A stretch of 64,000 bases of DNA, from NCBI RefSeq assembly GCF_014195585.1, contig NZ_JACICA010000001.1, positions 372,001 to 436,000 of the forward strand, given 5' to 3'. Positions 44,342 to 53,019 of this stretch are shown piece by piece. Position 1 is the stretch's first letter. Each line of letters begins with the position of its first letter. The translations under genes and the position numbers were made by a program. The notes under the pieces are model-generated. The model searched no databases and had not been told where the DNA came from. It saw only the letters and a list, made by a program, of their open reading frames with translations. Origin of the DNA: Alloprevotella rava. Its GTDB lineage: Bacteria > Bacteroidota > Bacteroidia > Bacteroidales > Bacteroidaceae.

Positions 44342-44376
44342 CCTCCCTTCACCATGTGCGGGAGGTTTCTTTTTTG
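44342..44376 (+). terminator. Terminator after mrp
   Basis: CCTCCC (44342-44347) pairs with GGGAGG (44360-44365), followed by TTTCTTTTTTG. Confidence 0.8.
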
Positions 44377-44404
44377 CTGTTTGCTAAAAAGCGAAGGCTA
44401 TAAA

Positions 44405-44455
44405 TTTATCTGAAGAAAAGGAAACAGTTCAGCAAGCGTTAACTTGCTGAACTGT
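44405..44455 (-). terminator. Terminator after the Gly/Pro-rich peptide gene
   Basis: ACAGTTCAGCAAG (44424-44436) pairs perfectly with CTTGCTGAACTGT (44443-44455). On the minus strand it is followed by TTTCCTTTTCTTC. Confidence 0.8.
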
Positions 44456-44554
44456 ACTAAATGTTTTATTTGTAGAGATGTTCTTTATTATATACTTTGG
44501 TTTCTATCTTTTTAAGCGACAAGTAGAAAAAGAATGAAGAACATCTTAGCTCTA

Positions 44555-44758
44555 TCAATCCTCCCACAGATTGTGGTTGGATGGAACACCTGGTTGTTTG
44601 CCGGACGAATCTTCATCTTCAAAGATTTCTTTTCTTGTCTGACCACCACCGCCAGGACCAGGACCAGGACCAATAGGGACGGACAAATCAAGGAAATGAC
44701 TTTGTAGGTCAACTGTCAAAACTTCCACTTCGGGTTTCAGATATATCTTTGTTTTCAT
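44555..44758 (-). CDS. Short Gly/Pro-rich Bacteroidales peptide, function unknown
   Basis: 67 residues. The N-terminal part (MKTKIYLKPEVEVLTVDLQ) resembles a recurrent class of short Bacteroidales proteins beginning MKKxYxKPxxEVL (recalled pattern, not searched). It has no classic signal peptide. Then come SHFLDLSVPIGPGPGPGGGG and a charged tail with QTRKEIFEDEDSSGKQPG. The gene follows the LRR surface-protein gene by about 130 bases on the same strand, with a strong hairpin between, and has its own terminator. The tail could be the substrate of a modification or secretion system, but no maturation gene is nearby. Confidence 0.55.
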   Translation of the reverse strand: MKTKIYLKPEVEVLTVDLQSHFLDLSVPIGPGPGPGGGGQTRKEIFEDEDSSGKQPGVPSNHNLWED

Positions 44759-44847
44759 TATATTTACTTGTTTTCGTCTATCTTTTTCCGTTATTATTTA
44801 AAATCTATCCTTTCAAATAAGAAGGATTCTGATCACTATAGAAATCC

Positions 44848-44883
44848 CGTTCCTCTTCTTCTCAAACGAGAAGAAGAGGAACG
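44848..44883 (-). terminator. 16-bp hairpin after the LRR gene
   Basis: CGTTCCTCTTCTTCTC (44848-44863) pairs perfectly with GAGAAGAAGAGGAACG (44868-44883) around a 4-base loop. There is only a weak T tract on the minus strand, so termination may be partial, or the hairpin may protect the mRNA end while allowing read-through to the short peptide gene. Confidence 0.65.
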
Positions 44884-44892
44884 AGGTTATCA

Positions 44893-47748
44893 TTAGAACT
44901 TGTAGAACTTCTTACCGTTTACGATATAGATTTGTCCGCGCTCCAGCTTGTTGTAGTCTTTACCCATCAGTTTACCATCAACAGAATAGAAGGGGTATTT
45001 ACCACTGTGGATGTCCTTTTCTGTGTCGTTTTCGAGCTGTTTGATACCCGTTACATTGCCATCGTCGTCACCTTCGAGCACAAGAAGGAAGCTTCTTGCA
45101 GCGGCAGCACCCGTAGGACTACTAATGAAACAGCGGAAAGGCGCAATGTAGTCATTCTCCACACCATTCTGTACTGCCCACCATTTGTTACCATTCAGAT
45201 AGTAAGCTTTCTTAGCAACGGCCGCAGTATTATCAATTTTCTCAGTAGTACCGAAAAATTTCCAATCAGTATCTTCAATACCGATTTGTCCTGCTGCATC
45301 CACTGCTAAAGAAGCTGGAACTTCCACATTGCACATTACGGGCAATTTGTGTGGTTGCCCATCGGTGATTCTTACAAGGTATGGCTTGTTAGCAGAGAGG
45401 CGTGTACCTTGAGGAACTTCACGGAATACAAATGTCTTTTCACCATCATCATGTAGATTTTTCTTGACGAGCGTATAAGCACACATTCCAGCAGGTAAGT
45501 CAGTGGGATAAGGCAGATAGAGCGTGCTCACTGCTTTCCCTGTAGTGACATTAAAAGTGCGACTGTAGCGTGCAGTTTGTGCTGTGAAGGGGAACGGTAC
45601 ACGGTAGGGAAGACCATCTTTTACAAAGAATTGTTTACATTTTCCGTCCATGATAAAGTTAGAGGAATTACCTCCTGTCTCATCATCATTCTCATCTGTA
45701 TCGAAACGTTGGTCAAAGGTAGGATCATCAGCTAATGTTGGAGCGACGAAGTTTGACTCCGATGGTAGATACACCAACGCATTCACCTTTAGCCCTCTAA
45801 AATTAAAATAATGATAGTAGTAATTAACTGGAGTGGCATCCCAATTTCTCACGAAAGTCCATTTGAGGAAATTGTTACTACCGCCTTCGTATGAAAGCTG
45901 GCATCTGCGTGCATCTACCCATAGCAGGTTAGGGCTTTCTACTCCCCAGTTTTTATTTACCCATATACTACCAATTTGCCAAGGGGTTTTACCTCCTCTA
46001 AAGAAGTAGAAAGGTAAATTTCCAAGATCCATAGAGGTGATACCAGAATAAATATAGGGTAAAGCTCTATACTCACCAATAGTATTTGGATATGGTAGCT
46101 CTGGGAAGACATTATCGGGAGAAGTATACGGACTCATGGGGTAGTTGTCTGGGATGACAGCATCGGTCGTTATATTCGGGCAAAGTCTGAATACACTATT
46201 ACCGATAGTGGTGGCAGCAGGGATGGTTTTCAGATTTGCTGTTAGACCACAATGATCGAACGCATTATTACCAATACTTGTTAGGCTTGGGGAGAATGTG
46301 ATTTTACCCACAAGTTGTGGCATATCTTTCAGGAAATTGTCGGGGATACTATTCATTCCTGTGATCAGCGACTCATCAAAAGTCATTGGCGGGTAGTTGT
46401 AGTTATTTGAAGAGGAGTTGTCAAGGTCTTTTATATCAAACAGAGATCCATTGATGAGTGGCAATGTGGCAGCATCTGTATCTAAATGGTGAAACTGAGT
46501 TGCTGCAAATTGATTTTTTATAGAGTAGGGAGTTGGTCCAGTGAAAGTACAGTTTTTCACCGTGAGTGTTCCGTTCAAGCCCGTACACCCCAAGAATGCT
46601 TCGCTTACAATTTCTTTATTCTCTAACGTTAAATTGCCAGTGAGTCCAGCGCAATTCTTAAAAGTAGCCTCTTCTATTTTTGTTATCGTATTGGGAATAG
46701 TCAAAGTTCCGACCATAGCTTTACAGCCAGCGTATCCGCTTTTTCCTATGGCAGTTAGAGTGGCTGGTAGGGGATTTAAACCAGTTAGTTTTTCGCAATC
46801 ATTGAAAGCTTTTTCGCCTACAGTTGTTAGTTGGGAATAAGAAAGTCCATCAATACGGGTGAGATTTTTGCAACCATTAAAAAGATTGTCTGGTACTTCA
46901 GTTTGTGTAGCGGGAAAACCCGTTATAGATGTGATCTTCTCACAACCAGAGAAAGCCTCCTTATCTATTGAGGTAACTGTGCTGGGAATGACAATATTTC
47001 CGGCTAAGGCTTTACAATCTTTAAAAGTACTTTCTTCTATCTTTGTCACCCCCTCCGGGATGGAAATTGAGGTGAGTCCTGTTTTATGGAATGCTCCTTT
47101 TCCTATGGTTCTAACTGTGGAGGGAATATTGAAGGATGTTAATCTCTCACAACTGCTTACAAAACCTTCTGGAATGCAAGTCACTCCTTCAGGCAAAGAT
47201 ATAGATATTAGACTTTCGCAACTCGAAAAAGCTGCTCTTGACGATTCAGAAATTGCTATAGGATTTAAGAATGTCACAGAAGTCAAGCTTGTGCCAATAA
47301 AAGAACTAGCTCCCAGTTCTTTAAAACTGTGTGGGAAAGTCAAAGAACCTGTTATTTTAGGGCTCTGATAGAATGCGCATATGCCAATTCTCTCTAAGTT
47401 ACTGGGGATGTTGATTGAATATACCTCGGGACAACTAGAGAAAGCGTAATCCTCTATCTCTTTTATCCCATTGGGGAGAATTATTTCACCTATGAGAGAA
47501 TTGTCTGAAAAAGCCCCAACTCCTATTGATCTTACAGGATATGTCCTGCCACTGTGCTCTACACTTGCAGGAATTTTTAGTATACCAAGGTGAGGACTCC
47601 CGCCTGTAATTTGAGCCTCATTGTTAGTACGGATGCTGTAGTTCCAGCGACCATACTCGTCTGAATATGTGCCGCTTACTGTCTGCGCTTTTAATCCTAC
47701 CGATATCGATAGCAGTAGCATTAAAAAAACGAATTTTATTTTTTCCAT
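44893..47748 (-). CDS. BspA-like leucine-rich-repeat surface protein
   Basis: 951 residues. The signal peptide ends at LKAQ22. A long array of LRR_5/BspA repeats of about 23 residues (for example IGVGAFSDNSLIGEIILPNG, IGKGAFHKTGLTSISIPEGV and IDKEAFSGCEKITSITGFPA) runs to about residue 560. After it come non-repeat beta-rich domains and a C-terminal end FYSVDGKLMGKDYNKLERGQ then IYIVNGKKFYKF, which resembles the short sorting-like tails of secreted Bacteroidales proteins. BspA-type proteins mediate adhesion to host or other cells. Ligand unknown. No -7 box was identified with confidence upstream. Confidence 0.88.
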   Translation of the reverse strand: MEKIKFVFLMLLLSISVGLKAQTVSGTYSDEYGRWNYSIRTNNEAQITGGSPHLGILKIPASVEHSGRTYPVRSIGVGAFSDNSLIGEIILPNGIKEIEDYAFSSCPEVYSINIPSNLERIGICAFYQSPKITGSLTFPHSFKELGASSFIGTSLTSVTFLNPIAISESSRAAFSSCESLISISLPEGVTCIPEGFVSSCERLTSFNIPSTVRTIGKGAFHKTGLTSISIPEGVTKIEESTFKDCKALAGNIVIPSTVTSIDKEAFSGCEKITSITGFPATQTEVPDNLFNGCKNLTRIDGLSYSQLTTVGEKAFNDCEKLTGLNPLPATLTAIGKSGYAGCKAMVGTLTIPNTITKIEEATFKNCAGLTGNLTLENKEIVSEAFLGCTGLNGTLTVKNCTFTGPTPYSIKNQFAATQFHHLDTDAATLPLINGSLFDIKDLDNSSSNNYNYPPMTFDESLITGMNSIPDNFLKDMPQLVGKITFSPSLTSIGNNAFDHCGLTANLKTIPAATTIGNSVFRLCPNITTDAVIPDNYPMSPYTSPDNVFPELPYPNTIGEYRALPYIYSGITSMDLGNLPFYFFRGGKTPWQIGSIWVNKNWGVESPNLLWVDARRCQLSYEGGSNNFLKWTFVRNWDATPVNYYYHYFNFRGLKVNALVYLPSESNFVAPTLADDPTFDQRFDTDENDDETGGNSSNFIMDGKCKQFFVKDGLPYRVPFPFTAQTARYSRTFNVTTGKAVSTLYLPYPTDLPAGMCAYTLVKKNLHDDGEKTFVFREVPQGTRLSANKPYLVRITDGQPHKLPVMCNVEVPASLAVDAAGQIGIEDTDWKFFGTTEKIDNTAAVAKKAYYLNGNKWWAVQNGVENDYIAPFRCFISSPTGAAAARSFLLVLEGDDDGNVTGIKQLENDTEKDIHSGKYPFYSVDGKLMGKDYNKLERGQIYIVNGKKFYKF

Positions 47749-48316
47749 CTTTTTATAAAGATTAAATGAATAATTTTATTTCTTTTTTAAGTTTAGAGGA
47801 GAGAACTTTCCTTTATCCTAAAATAGTGATATAGGGAAGTTTGCTTTTAAAGTCGAAAATACTGTAAAATCAATCGAAGTTTGTAAGAAATGGTAATGAT
47901 TTATCTTTTGCGATAAGTTTATGGAGAACGCTCTTTTTCTATATTTCTTGTTCTCAACATTTATGTCCTATTCTTTCATCTCACAAGCTGTCATATCTTT
48001 ATTTGTTTGATTTTTAGTGCAAAATTATATAAATAATATAGTATGTGCTCAAAAAAACAATAAAAAACATACAGCATAGCAAAATATACTTGTTTTTAGG
48101 GGATTTAGGAGGGATATGTTTGATGTTTAAGTGCTTATCCATCAGCATGACTAATATTCTTTGGTGCTCATCTTCAGCTATTGTAGGTGACACAAATTTA
48201 CTGTATTTTAGATTGTTCTCCCTCTCGTAACTTATGTATGAATTGTTGAAGAATTTCGGGGATGAGCCAAAAACTTCTGGAGAGAATGCATGAATTCTAC
48301 TATTTACCATCAAAAA

Positions 48317-48411
48317 TAGCCTTATTGCGTTTGGGAATACAATAAGGATGTGAGCTGAGAGGCTTATAGTGTCGGCCGATGCGCTTATTGTAGTTGGGGA
48401 TGTGATAAGGA
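48317..48411. repeat. Dispersed CAATAAGG palindrome, copy E
   Basis: CCTTATTGCG, ACAATAAGGATGTGAGCTGA then GAGGCTTATAGTG, and CGCTTATTGTAG alternate. One arm has drifted (CTTATAG), so the core hairpin is imperfect. Confidence 0.82.
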
Positions 48412-48434
48412 CGGCGAAAAATATGCGAAAACTC

Positions 48435-48641
48435 ACTCCTCCCTATATGTTGTTTTTGTGTTGTCATGTCGTCACGTTGTCACACTTTGAGTATAACTAT
48501 TTGAAAATCTATCTATTATGCGCGTGACAACAGTGTGACAACAAAATTTCATTGTCACACGGTTGTCACGCACTTAAGTATCTATCTATCAACGCATTTC
48601 CTCCTGTGTGACAACGTGACAACAAAAAATGAGTTTTTTCT
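48435..48641. repeat. GTTGTCAC terminal-inverted-repeat element, copy E
   Basis: Same orientation as copy C. It shares TTTGAGTATAACTA near the left end, GCGTGACAACAGTGTGACAAC inside (split by small differences), GTTGTCACGCACTTAAG and the right end GTGACAACGTGACAACAAAAA. Confidence 0.85.
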
Positions 48642-48888
48642 GGTGTGAGAAAATAGAGTTCTTTCTTATCCATGTTTTGCAATGCGAGATTATCGGTATC
48701 GGAAAGCTCTCTATCTATGTTCATGCCTATCCATTGGCATTGCAGCAGGAGACGAAACAAAGGAGGTCATTGTACATTCCAGTTTTCAATATAGCAAAAG
48801 TAAAGGGAAGAGGACGCGAAAAACGGGGGCGTAACCTTGGTTGCTAAAATAAATTGTTAAATTCGCACCCAAATATCGATTATAAAAT

Positions 48889-50661
48889 ATGACTGCAAAA
48901 CGTAAAATTCAGTTCAGCCTTGTCTATCGTGACATGTTTCAGTCCTACGGTAAATTTCAGCCGCGCAAGGACCAACTGGAACGCATTGCACCTGTCATCA
49001 TCAAGATGGGGTGTTTTGCTCGTGTAGAAACCAATGGTGGTGCTTTTGAGCAAGTGAACCTTCTCTACGGCGAGAATCCCAACGATGCAGTGCGCGCGTT
49101 TACAAAGCCTTTCAACGAAGTGGGTATCAAAACGCACATGCTCGACCGCGGTCTCAACGCTCTCCGTATGTTCCCTTGTCCTGACGATCTCCGTCAGTTG
49201 CAGTACAAGGTGAAGCACGCACAAGGTGTTGACATCACACGCATATTCTGCGGTTTGAACGATGTTCGTAATATCATCCCTAGTATCAAATGGGCTCTTG
49301 AAGCGGGTATGACTCCGCAAGCAACGCTCTGTATTACTAATTCCCCGATTCACACGGTGGAATACTACAGCGACATTGCTGACCAACTCATTGAGGCGGG
49401 TGCTCCCGAAATCTGCTTGAAGGATATGGCAGGTATTGGTCAGCCAGCATTGCTCGGAAAGTTGACTAATGTTATCAAGACTAAGCACCCAGATATTATC
49501 ATCGAGTACCATAGCCATTCCGGTCCGGGTCTGAACATGGCCAGCATTTTGGAGGTATGTAAGAATGGTGCTGACATTATCGATGTGGCAATGGAGCCAC
49601 TGTCGTGGGGTAAAGGTCACGCCGACATTATCTCCGTGCAGAGTATGCTGAAGAATTATGGTTTCGATGTTCCCGAAATCAATATGCAAGCCTACATGGA
49701 AGCACGCGCTTTGACGCAAGAGTTTATCGACGACTTCTTGGGCTATTTCATGAATCCTCAAAACCACTTCATGAGTTCATTGCTCTTAGGTTGTGGTCTG
49801 CCTGGCGGTATGATGGGTTCAATGATGGCCGACCTCAAGGGTGCGATGCAAGCAATCAATAACAACCGCGAAAAGAACGGTGAGCCGGCTTACACAGAGG
49901 ATGAACTCCTTATTAAACTCTTTGATGAAGTGGGCTATGTATGGCCTCGCGTAGGGTATCCTCCTTTGGTGACACCTTTCAGCCAGTATGTTAAGAATAT
50001 TGCCTTGATGAACCTCCTCACGGAATCAATGGGTAAGCCACGTTTCTCCATGATGGACGAAAACATGTGGGGTATGATTCTAGGTAAGTCTGGTAAGTTG
50101 CCTGGAGAAGTTGCTCCCGAAATTATTGCGCTTGCAAAAGAGCAGAACCGTGAGTTCTATACAGGCAACCCGCACGAACTCTATCCGAATTGTCTCGATA
50201 AGTTCCGCAAGGAAATGGAAGAGAACGGTTGGGAGCTGGGTCTTGACGATGAAGAGCTCTACGAGTTTGCCATGCATGAGACACAGTATCGCGCTTACAA
50301 GGACGGATCAGCTAAGAAGCAATTCTTCGCCGATCTTCAAGCAGCCAAGGATAAGGCCATGAGCAAGGGTGTTTCTCCCGAAGAGGCATTGGCTTTGAAG
50401 CATGCTAACGCAGATGCTGTTGTTGCTCCTGAAGCAGGTATCGTTCTGTGGGAAATCAATGGCGATGGCGAAAATGTTCAGAGCATTGAGCCGTACATCG
50501 GTAAGCAATACAAGGAAGGTGACTTCTTCTGCTATATTGAGAACAACCACGGTCAGATTCTCGAAATCCCCGCAGCTCTCGGTGGTAAATTGGTTGAGAT
50601 TGCAGCTAAGCAAGGGGGTCACGTTGCCAAAGGCGATGTACTAGCATATATCCAGCGATAA
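48889..50661 (+). CDS. Carboxyltransferase (oxaloacetate decarboxylase alpha / pyruvate carboxylase B type) with lysine-less biotinyl-like domain
   Basis: 590 residues. The N-terminal HMGL-like TIM barrel has FSLVYRDMFQSYGKF, the metal-ligand region ICLKDMAGIGQPALLGKL (with the carboxyl-transfer lysine region) and EYHSHSGPG. A conserved PYC_OADA domain follows (about 320-470). The last 60 residues look like a biotinyl domain (EGDFFCYIENNHGQILEIPA, GGKLVEIAAKQGGHVAKGDV), but where EAMKM should be it reads ENNHG: His554 replaces the lysine. The domain therefore cannot be biotinylated in the usual way. It presumably works with a separate biotin carrier, or has another role (inference). It stands alone. 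Confidence 0.88.
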   Translation: MTAKRKIQFSLVYRDMFQSYGKFQPRKDQLERIAPVIIKMGCFARVETNGGAFEQVNLLYGENPNDAVRAFTKPFNEVGIKTHMLDRGLNALRMFPCPDDLRQLQYKVKHAQGVDITRIFCGLNDVRNIIPSIKWALEAGMTPQATLCITNSPIHTVEYYSDIADQLIEAGAPEICLKDMAGIGQPALLGKLTNVIKTKHPDIIIEYHSHSGPGLNMASILEVCKNGADIIDVAMEPLSWGKGHADIISVQSMLKNYGFDVPEINMQAYMEARALTQEFIDDFLGYFMNPQNHFMSSLLLGCGLPGGMMGSMMADLKGAMQAINNNREKNGEPAYTEDELLIKLFDEVGYVWPRVGYPPLVTPFSQYVKNIALMNLLTESMGKPRFSMMDENMWGMILGKSGKLPGEVAPEIIALAKEQNREFYTGNPHELYPNCLDKFRKEMEENGWELGLDDEELYEFAMHETQYRAYKDGSAKKQFFADLQAAKDKAMSKGVSPEEALALKHANADAVVAPEAGIVLWEINGDGENVQSIEPYIGKQYKEGDFFCYIENNHGQILEIPAALGGKLVEIAAKQGGHVAKGDVLAYIQR

Positions 50662-50690
50662 AGATAGTATTAGGCTTTTGCCTTATATAT

Positions 50691-50746
50691 AACGAGACAC
50701 AAACTACAGCGAATCGGTTCGCAATAAGTTTGTGTCTCGTTTTTTA
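50691..50746. terminator. Long bidirectional terminator
   Basis: AACGAGACACAAACT (50691-50705) pairs with AGTTTGTGTCTCGTT (50727-50741), followed by TTTTTT; lies between convergent genes. Confidence 0.88.
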
Positions 50747-50781
50747 TTTTCACCTTCGATAGAAAGGAGATGATTTCCTTC

Positions 50782-51882
50782 TTATCCAATAATGACCATT
50801 GTTGCCCCATATCCGTATTCGCGGAAACTGGCATCTTGGTAGCGGCATTCCTTGTAGTGTGAGCGCAACTCTTTGAGGAGAGCATTCCGCAGAACCCCTT
50901 CTCCTTTACCATGAATGAACACAATCTTCTGTCCCTTATGCTTCTTTTCTTGTTCCATTGTTTCGCGGAAAACTTTTAGCTGATAGTCAAGAATATCTTT
51001 TGACTCCATTCCGCGCGTAGTGTCGAGAATTTCATCTGCATGGAGATCAACCTCAATCGGTTCATCTGCTGGTTGAGCATTTGTGCGCGCTGGTTGGCGC
51101 AGAATGTGTTCGGGCTGTTTAGTTTCTATAATTGCTTCTTTAACGTCTTCAACATCTATGAAGATGCTGCGGGCTGGTTTGTCGTCGCGCACAATATCGA
51201 AGATGAGAGCAGGCAGATTGAAGAAATCGTTGTGCGTAAAGGTGTGCAACTTATAGAATTTTGCTCCCTCCAAACGTAAAGAAACATCAATAGGCTTTTT
51301 CAGGCGATAAGGCTTGTCCTGCTTGTAAGCAATGGCTTGTATTGTCACCTTTTCCCAATCATTGAGTTCGGAGCGTAGAAACTCCTCTAAGAAAAGTTTA
51401 GTGTTCGGCTCAACGACTCCCGCATGACGAACCGTGAACGCCTTTCCATCTTGATTGAGCAAAATAAATTGAATATAGAGATTGCTATCGTTGATGAGGT
51501 AAGCCTCAAACGAGGTGTCAGAAGCATCTAAACCTTTAGGAGCAACGAAAGCCAAGAAGAGATTGAGAACATCTGCTCCGCGGCGTTCCAAAGGGCGTGG
51601 GCGAAAGGTGATCGGTCTATCGTCCTCTTCTTCCTCATCGTCGTTACAGTGAATATACGCATCGGGTTGTTTGGCTTCAGATTGTTTTTTAGACTTCGCT
51701 TCCTCCTTGGGAGAACGAACAATATTGTAGTCGTCTGTTTCAATAACTACCACATCCGTCACTAAAACGGGAATGTCAAAACCACTCTCATCTGTGACGA
51801 GCACAGTCTTCTTACTGGGGAAACCAGCAATAGTGCCGCCACCCACTTCGTTGAGAAATCTAACGCGATCTCCTATTTTCAT
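50782..51882 (-). CDS. DUF2027-Smr domain protein
   Basis: 366 residues. An N-terminal SH3-like segment (MKIGDRVRFLNEVGGGTIAG) leads to a DUF2027 beta-rich region. From about residue 290 a C-terminal Smr domain has IVFIHGKGEGVLRNALLKEL (HGxGxG motif). Smr domains bind or nick nucleic acids, as in MutS2; here there is no MutS ATPase. This arrangement is common in Bacteroidetes, with no proven role. A minus-strand -7 box (TATTTTTG) lies at 51907-51914. Confidence 0.9.
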   Translation of the reverse strand: MKIGDRVRFLNEVGGGTIAGFPSKKTVLVTDESGFDIPVLVTDVVVIETDDYNIVRSPKEEAKSKKQSEAKQPDAYIHCNDDEEEEDDRPITFRPRPLERRGADVLNLFLAFVAPKGLDASDTSFEAYLINDSNLYIQFILLNQDGKAFTVRHAGVVEPNTKLFLEEFLRSELNDWEKVTIQAIAYKQDKPYRLKKPIDVSLRLEGAKFYKLHTFTHNDFFNLPALIFDIVRDDKPARSIFIDVEDVKEAIIETKQPEHILRQPARTNAQPADEPIEVDLHADEILDTTRGMESKDILDYQLKVFRETMEQEKKHKGQKIVFIHGKGEGVLRNALLKELRSHYKECRYQDASFREYGYGATMVIIG

Positions 51883-51906
51883 ATATCTCTCTTATTATTG
51901 TTTGCA

Positions 51907-51914
51907 CAAAAATA
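51907..51914 (-). promoter_or_regulatory. -7 box for the DUF2027-Smr gene
   Basis: The complement reads TATTTTTG, 25 bases upstream of the start codon. Confidence 0.45.
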
Positions 51915-52052
51915 CACCTTTTATATCATATACGTGTTGCACCTTGTTCTGTTTTCAGAACTGTCAGTAATAATGATGAGCTAAGTTCTTTTAGAAAAAA
52001 TGTTACAATCGCACAAAAAGAGTCGCAGTGCGCAAAAAAGAATAAGGAAACT

Positions 52053-52083
52053 TGCTCTACTTATATAAAATGCGTAATTTTGC
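52053..52083 (+). promoter_or_regulatory. Promoter of the etf-acyl-CoA dehydrogenase operon
   Basis: TTG (52053-52055), a 20-base gap, TAATTTTG (52076-52083); the ATG is at 52132. Confidence 0.65.
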
Positions 52084-52131
52084 GCCGAATTAATTCGATA
52101 GTTTTAGATAAATCAACTAACAACTTTTAAT

Positions 52132-53004
52132 ATGAGTCTTAAAATCGTTGTACTTGCTAAACAAGTACCCGACACTCGCAACGTGGGTCCCGATGCCATG
52201 ACGCCGCAAGGCACGGTGAATCGTGCAGCCCTCCCTGCTATTTTCAATCCCGAGGATTTGAACGCTCTTGAGCAGGCTCTGCGTCTTAAAGATCAGAATC
52301 CAGGTTCAACCATCCATATTTTGACAATGGGTCCTCCTCGCGCTACTGAAGTGATTCGAGAAGGTCTCTATCGTGGAACAGATGGAGGTTATCTGCTGAC
52401 AGATAGAGCTTTTGCTGGTGCTGATACTCTCGCCACGAGCTATGCTCTTTCAATGGCTATTCGCAAGATTGGTGTGCCCGATCTTATCATTGGTGGTCGT
52501 CAAGCCATTGATGGTGACACAGCTCAGGTAGGGCCGCAGGTGGCTCAGAAACTTGGCCTAAACCAAATCACTTATGTCACGAGTATCGATGAGATTAAGG
52601 ATGGACAAATCACGGTTACGCGTCACATCGATGGCGGTGTTGAGCGTGTGCAGGCACCGCTGCCTCTCTTGCTCACTGTGAATGGCGATGCAGCTCCTTG
52701 TCGTCCGCGCAATGCTAAACTTGTGATGAAGTATAAGCGCGCTATGGCTCCTATGGAGCGCCCCGCAGAAGGTTTACCCTATGCAGAAGAGTACGATAAG
52801 AAACCTTATTTGACTGTGACGCAATGGGGCGTTGCCGATGTTGATGGCGACCTTGAGCAGTGCGGTCTTTCTGGTTCTCCTACAAAGGTGAAAGCCGTTC
52901 AGAATATCGTTTTCAAGGCTAAAGAAAGTAAGCAGCTCACAGCGGCTGATGCCGACGTAGAGAGCCTTGTAAAAGAATTGTTAGATAGCCATACAATCGG
53001 ATAA
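52132..53004 (+). CDS. etfB: Electron transfer flavoprotein, beta subunit
   Basis: 290 residues. It shows LKIVVLAKQVPDTRN, FNPEDLNALEQALRL, IIGGRQAIDGDTAQVGPQVA, HIDGGVERVQAPLPLLLTV and a C-terminal region contacting EtfA. It binds AMP or, in bifurcating types, a second FAD. It passes electrons from acyl-CoA dehydrogenase (third gene) to a quinone or other acceptor. It is 15 bases before etfA. The subunit is longer than mitochondrial EtfB (about 255). Confidence 0.95.
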   Translation: MSLKIVVLAKQVPDTRNVGPDAMTPQGTVNRAALPAIFNPEDLNALEQALRLKDQNPGSTIHILTMGPPRATEVIREGLYRGTDGGYLLTDRAFAGADTLATSYALSMAIRKIGVPDLIIGGRQAIDGDTAQVGPQVAQKLGLNQITYVTSIDEIKDGQITVTRHIDGGVERVQAPLPLLLTVNGDAAPCRPRNAKLVMKYKRAMAPMERPAEGLPYAEEYDKKPYLTVTQWGVADVDGDLEQCGLSGSPTKVKAVQNIVFKAKESKQLTAADADVESLVKELLDSHTIG

Positions 53005-53019
53005 TTTAAAAAGGAAACA

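Larger units (their letters stand above)
47749..48888. other. Intergenic stretch with repeats
   Basis: No gene is supported. An open minus-strand frame at 48014-48436 overlaps repeat copy E and has no recognisable motif. The stretch holds a TTCGGGGATGA(G/A)(C/T)CAAAAA motif at about 48256, the CAATAAGG repeat copy E and the GTTGTCAC element copy E. Confidence 0.6.

Noticed and set aside
44512-44712. Alternative frame over the Gly/Pro-rich peptide gene
   Set aside because: It overlaps the 44555-44758 gene in another frame, with no recognisable N-terminus.
48014-48436. 140-codon minus-strand open frame
   Set aside because: Most of it lies in repeat copy E; composition is low-complexity and no motif is seen.
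50308-50622. Antisense frame within the carboxyltransferase gene
   Set aside because: It is the shadow of a conserved coding region with strong codon bias on the other strand.
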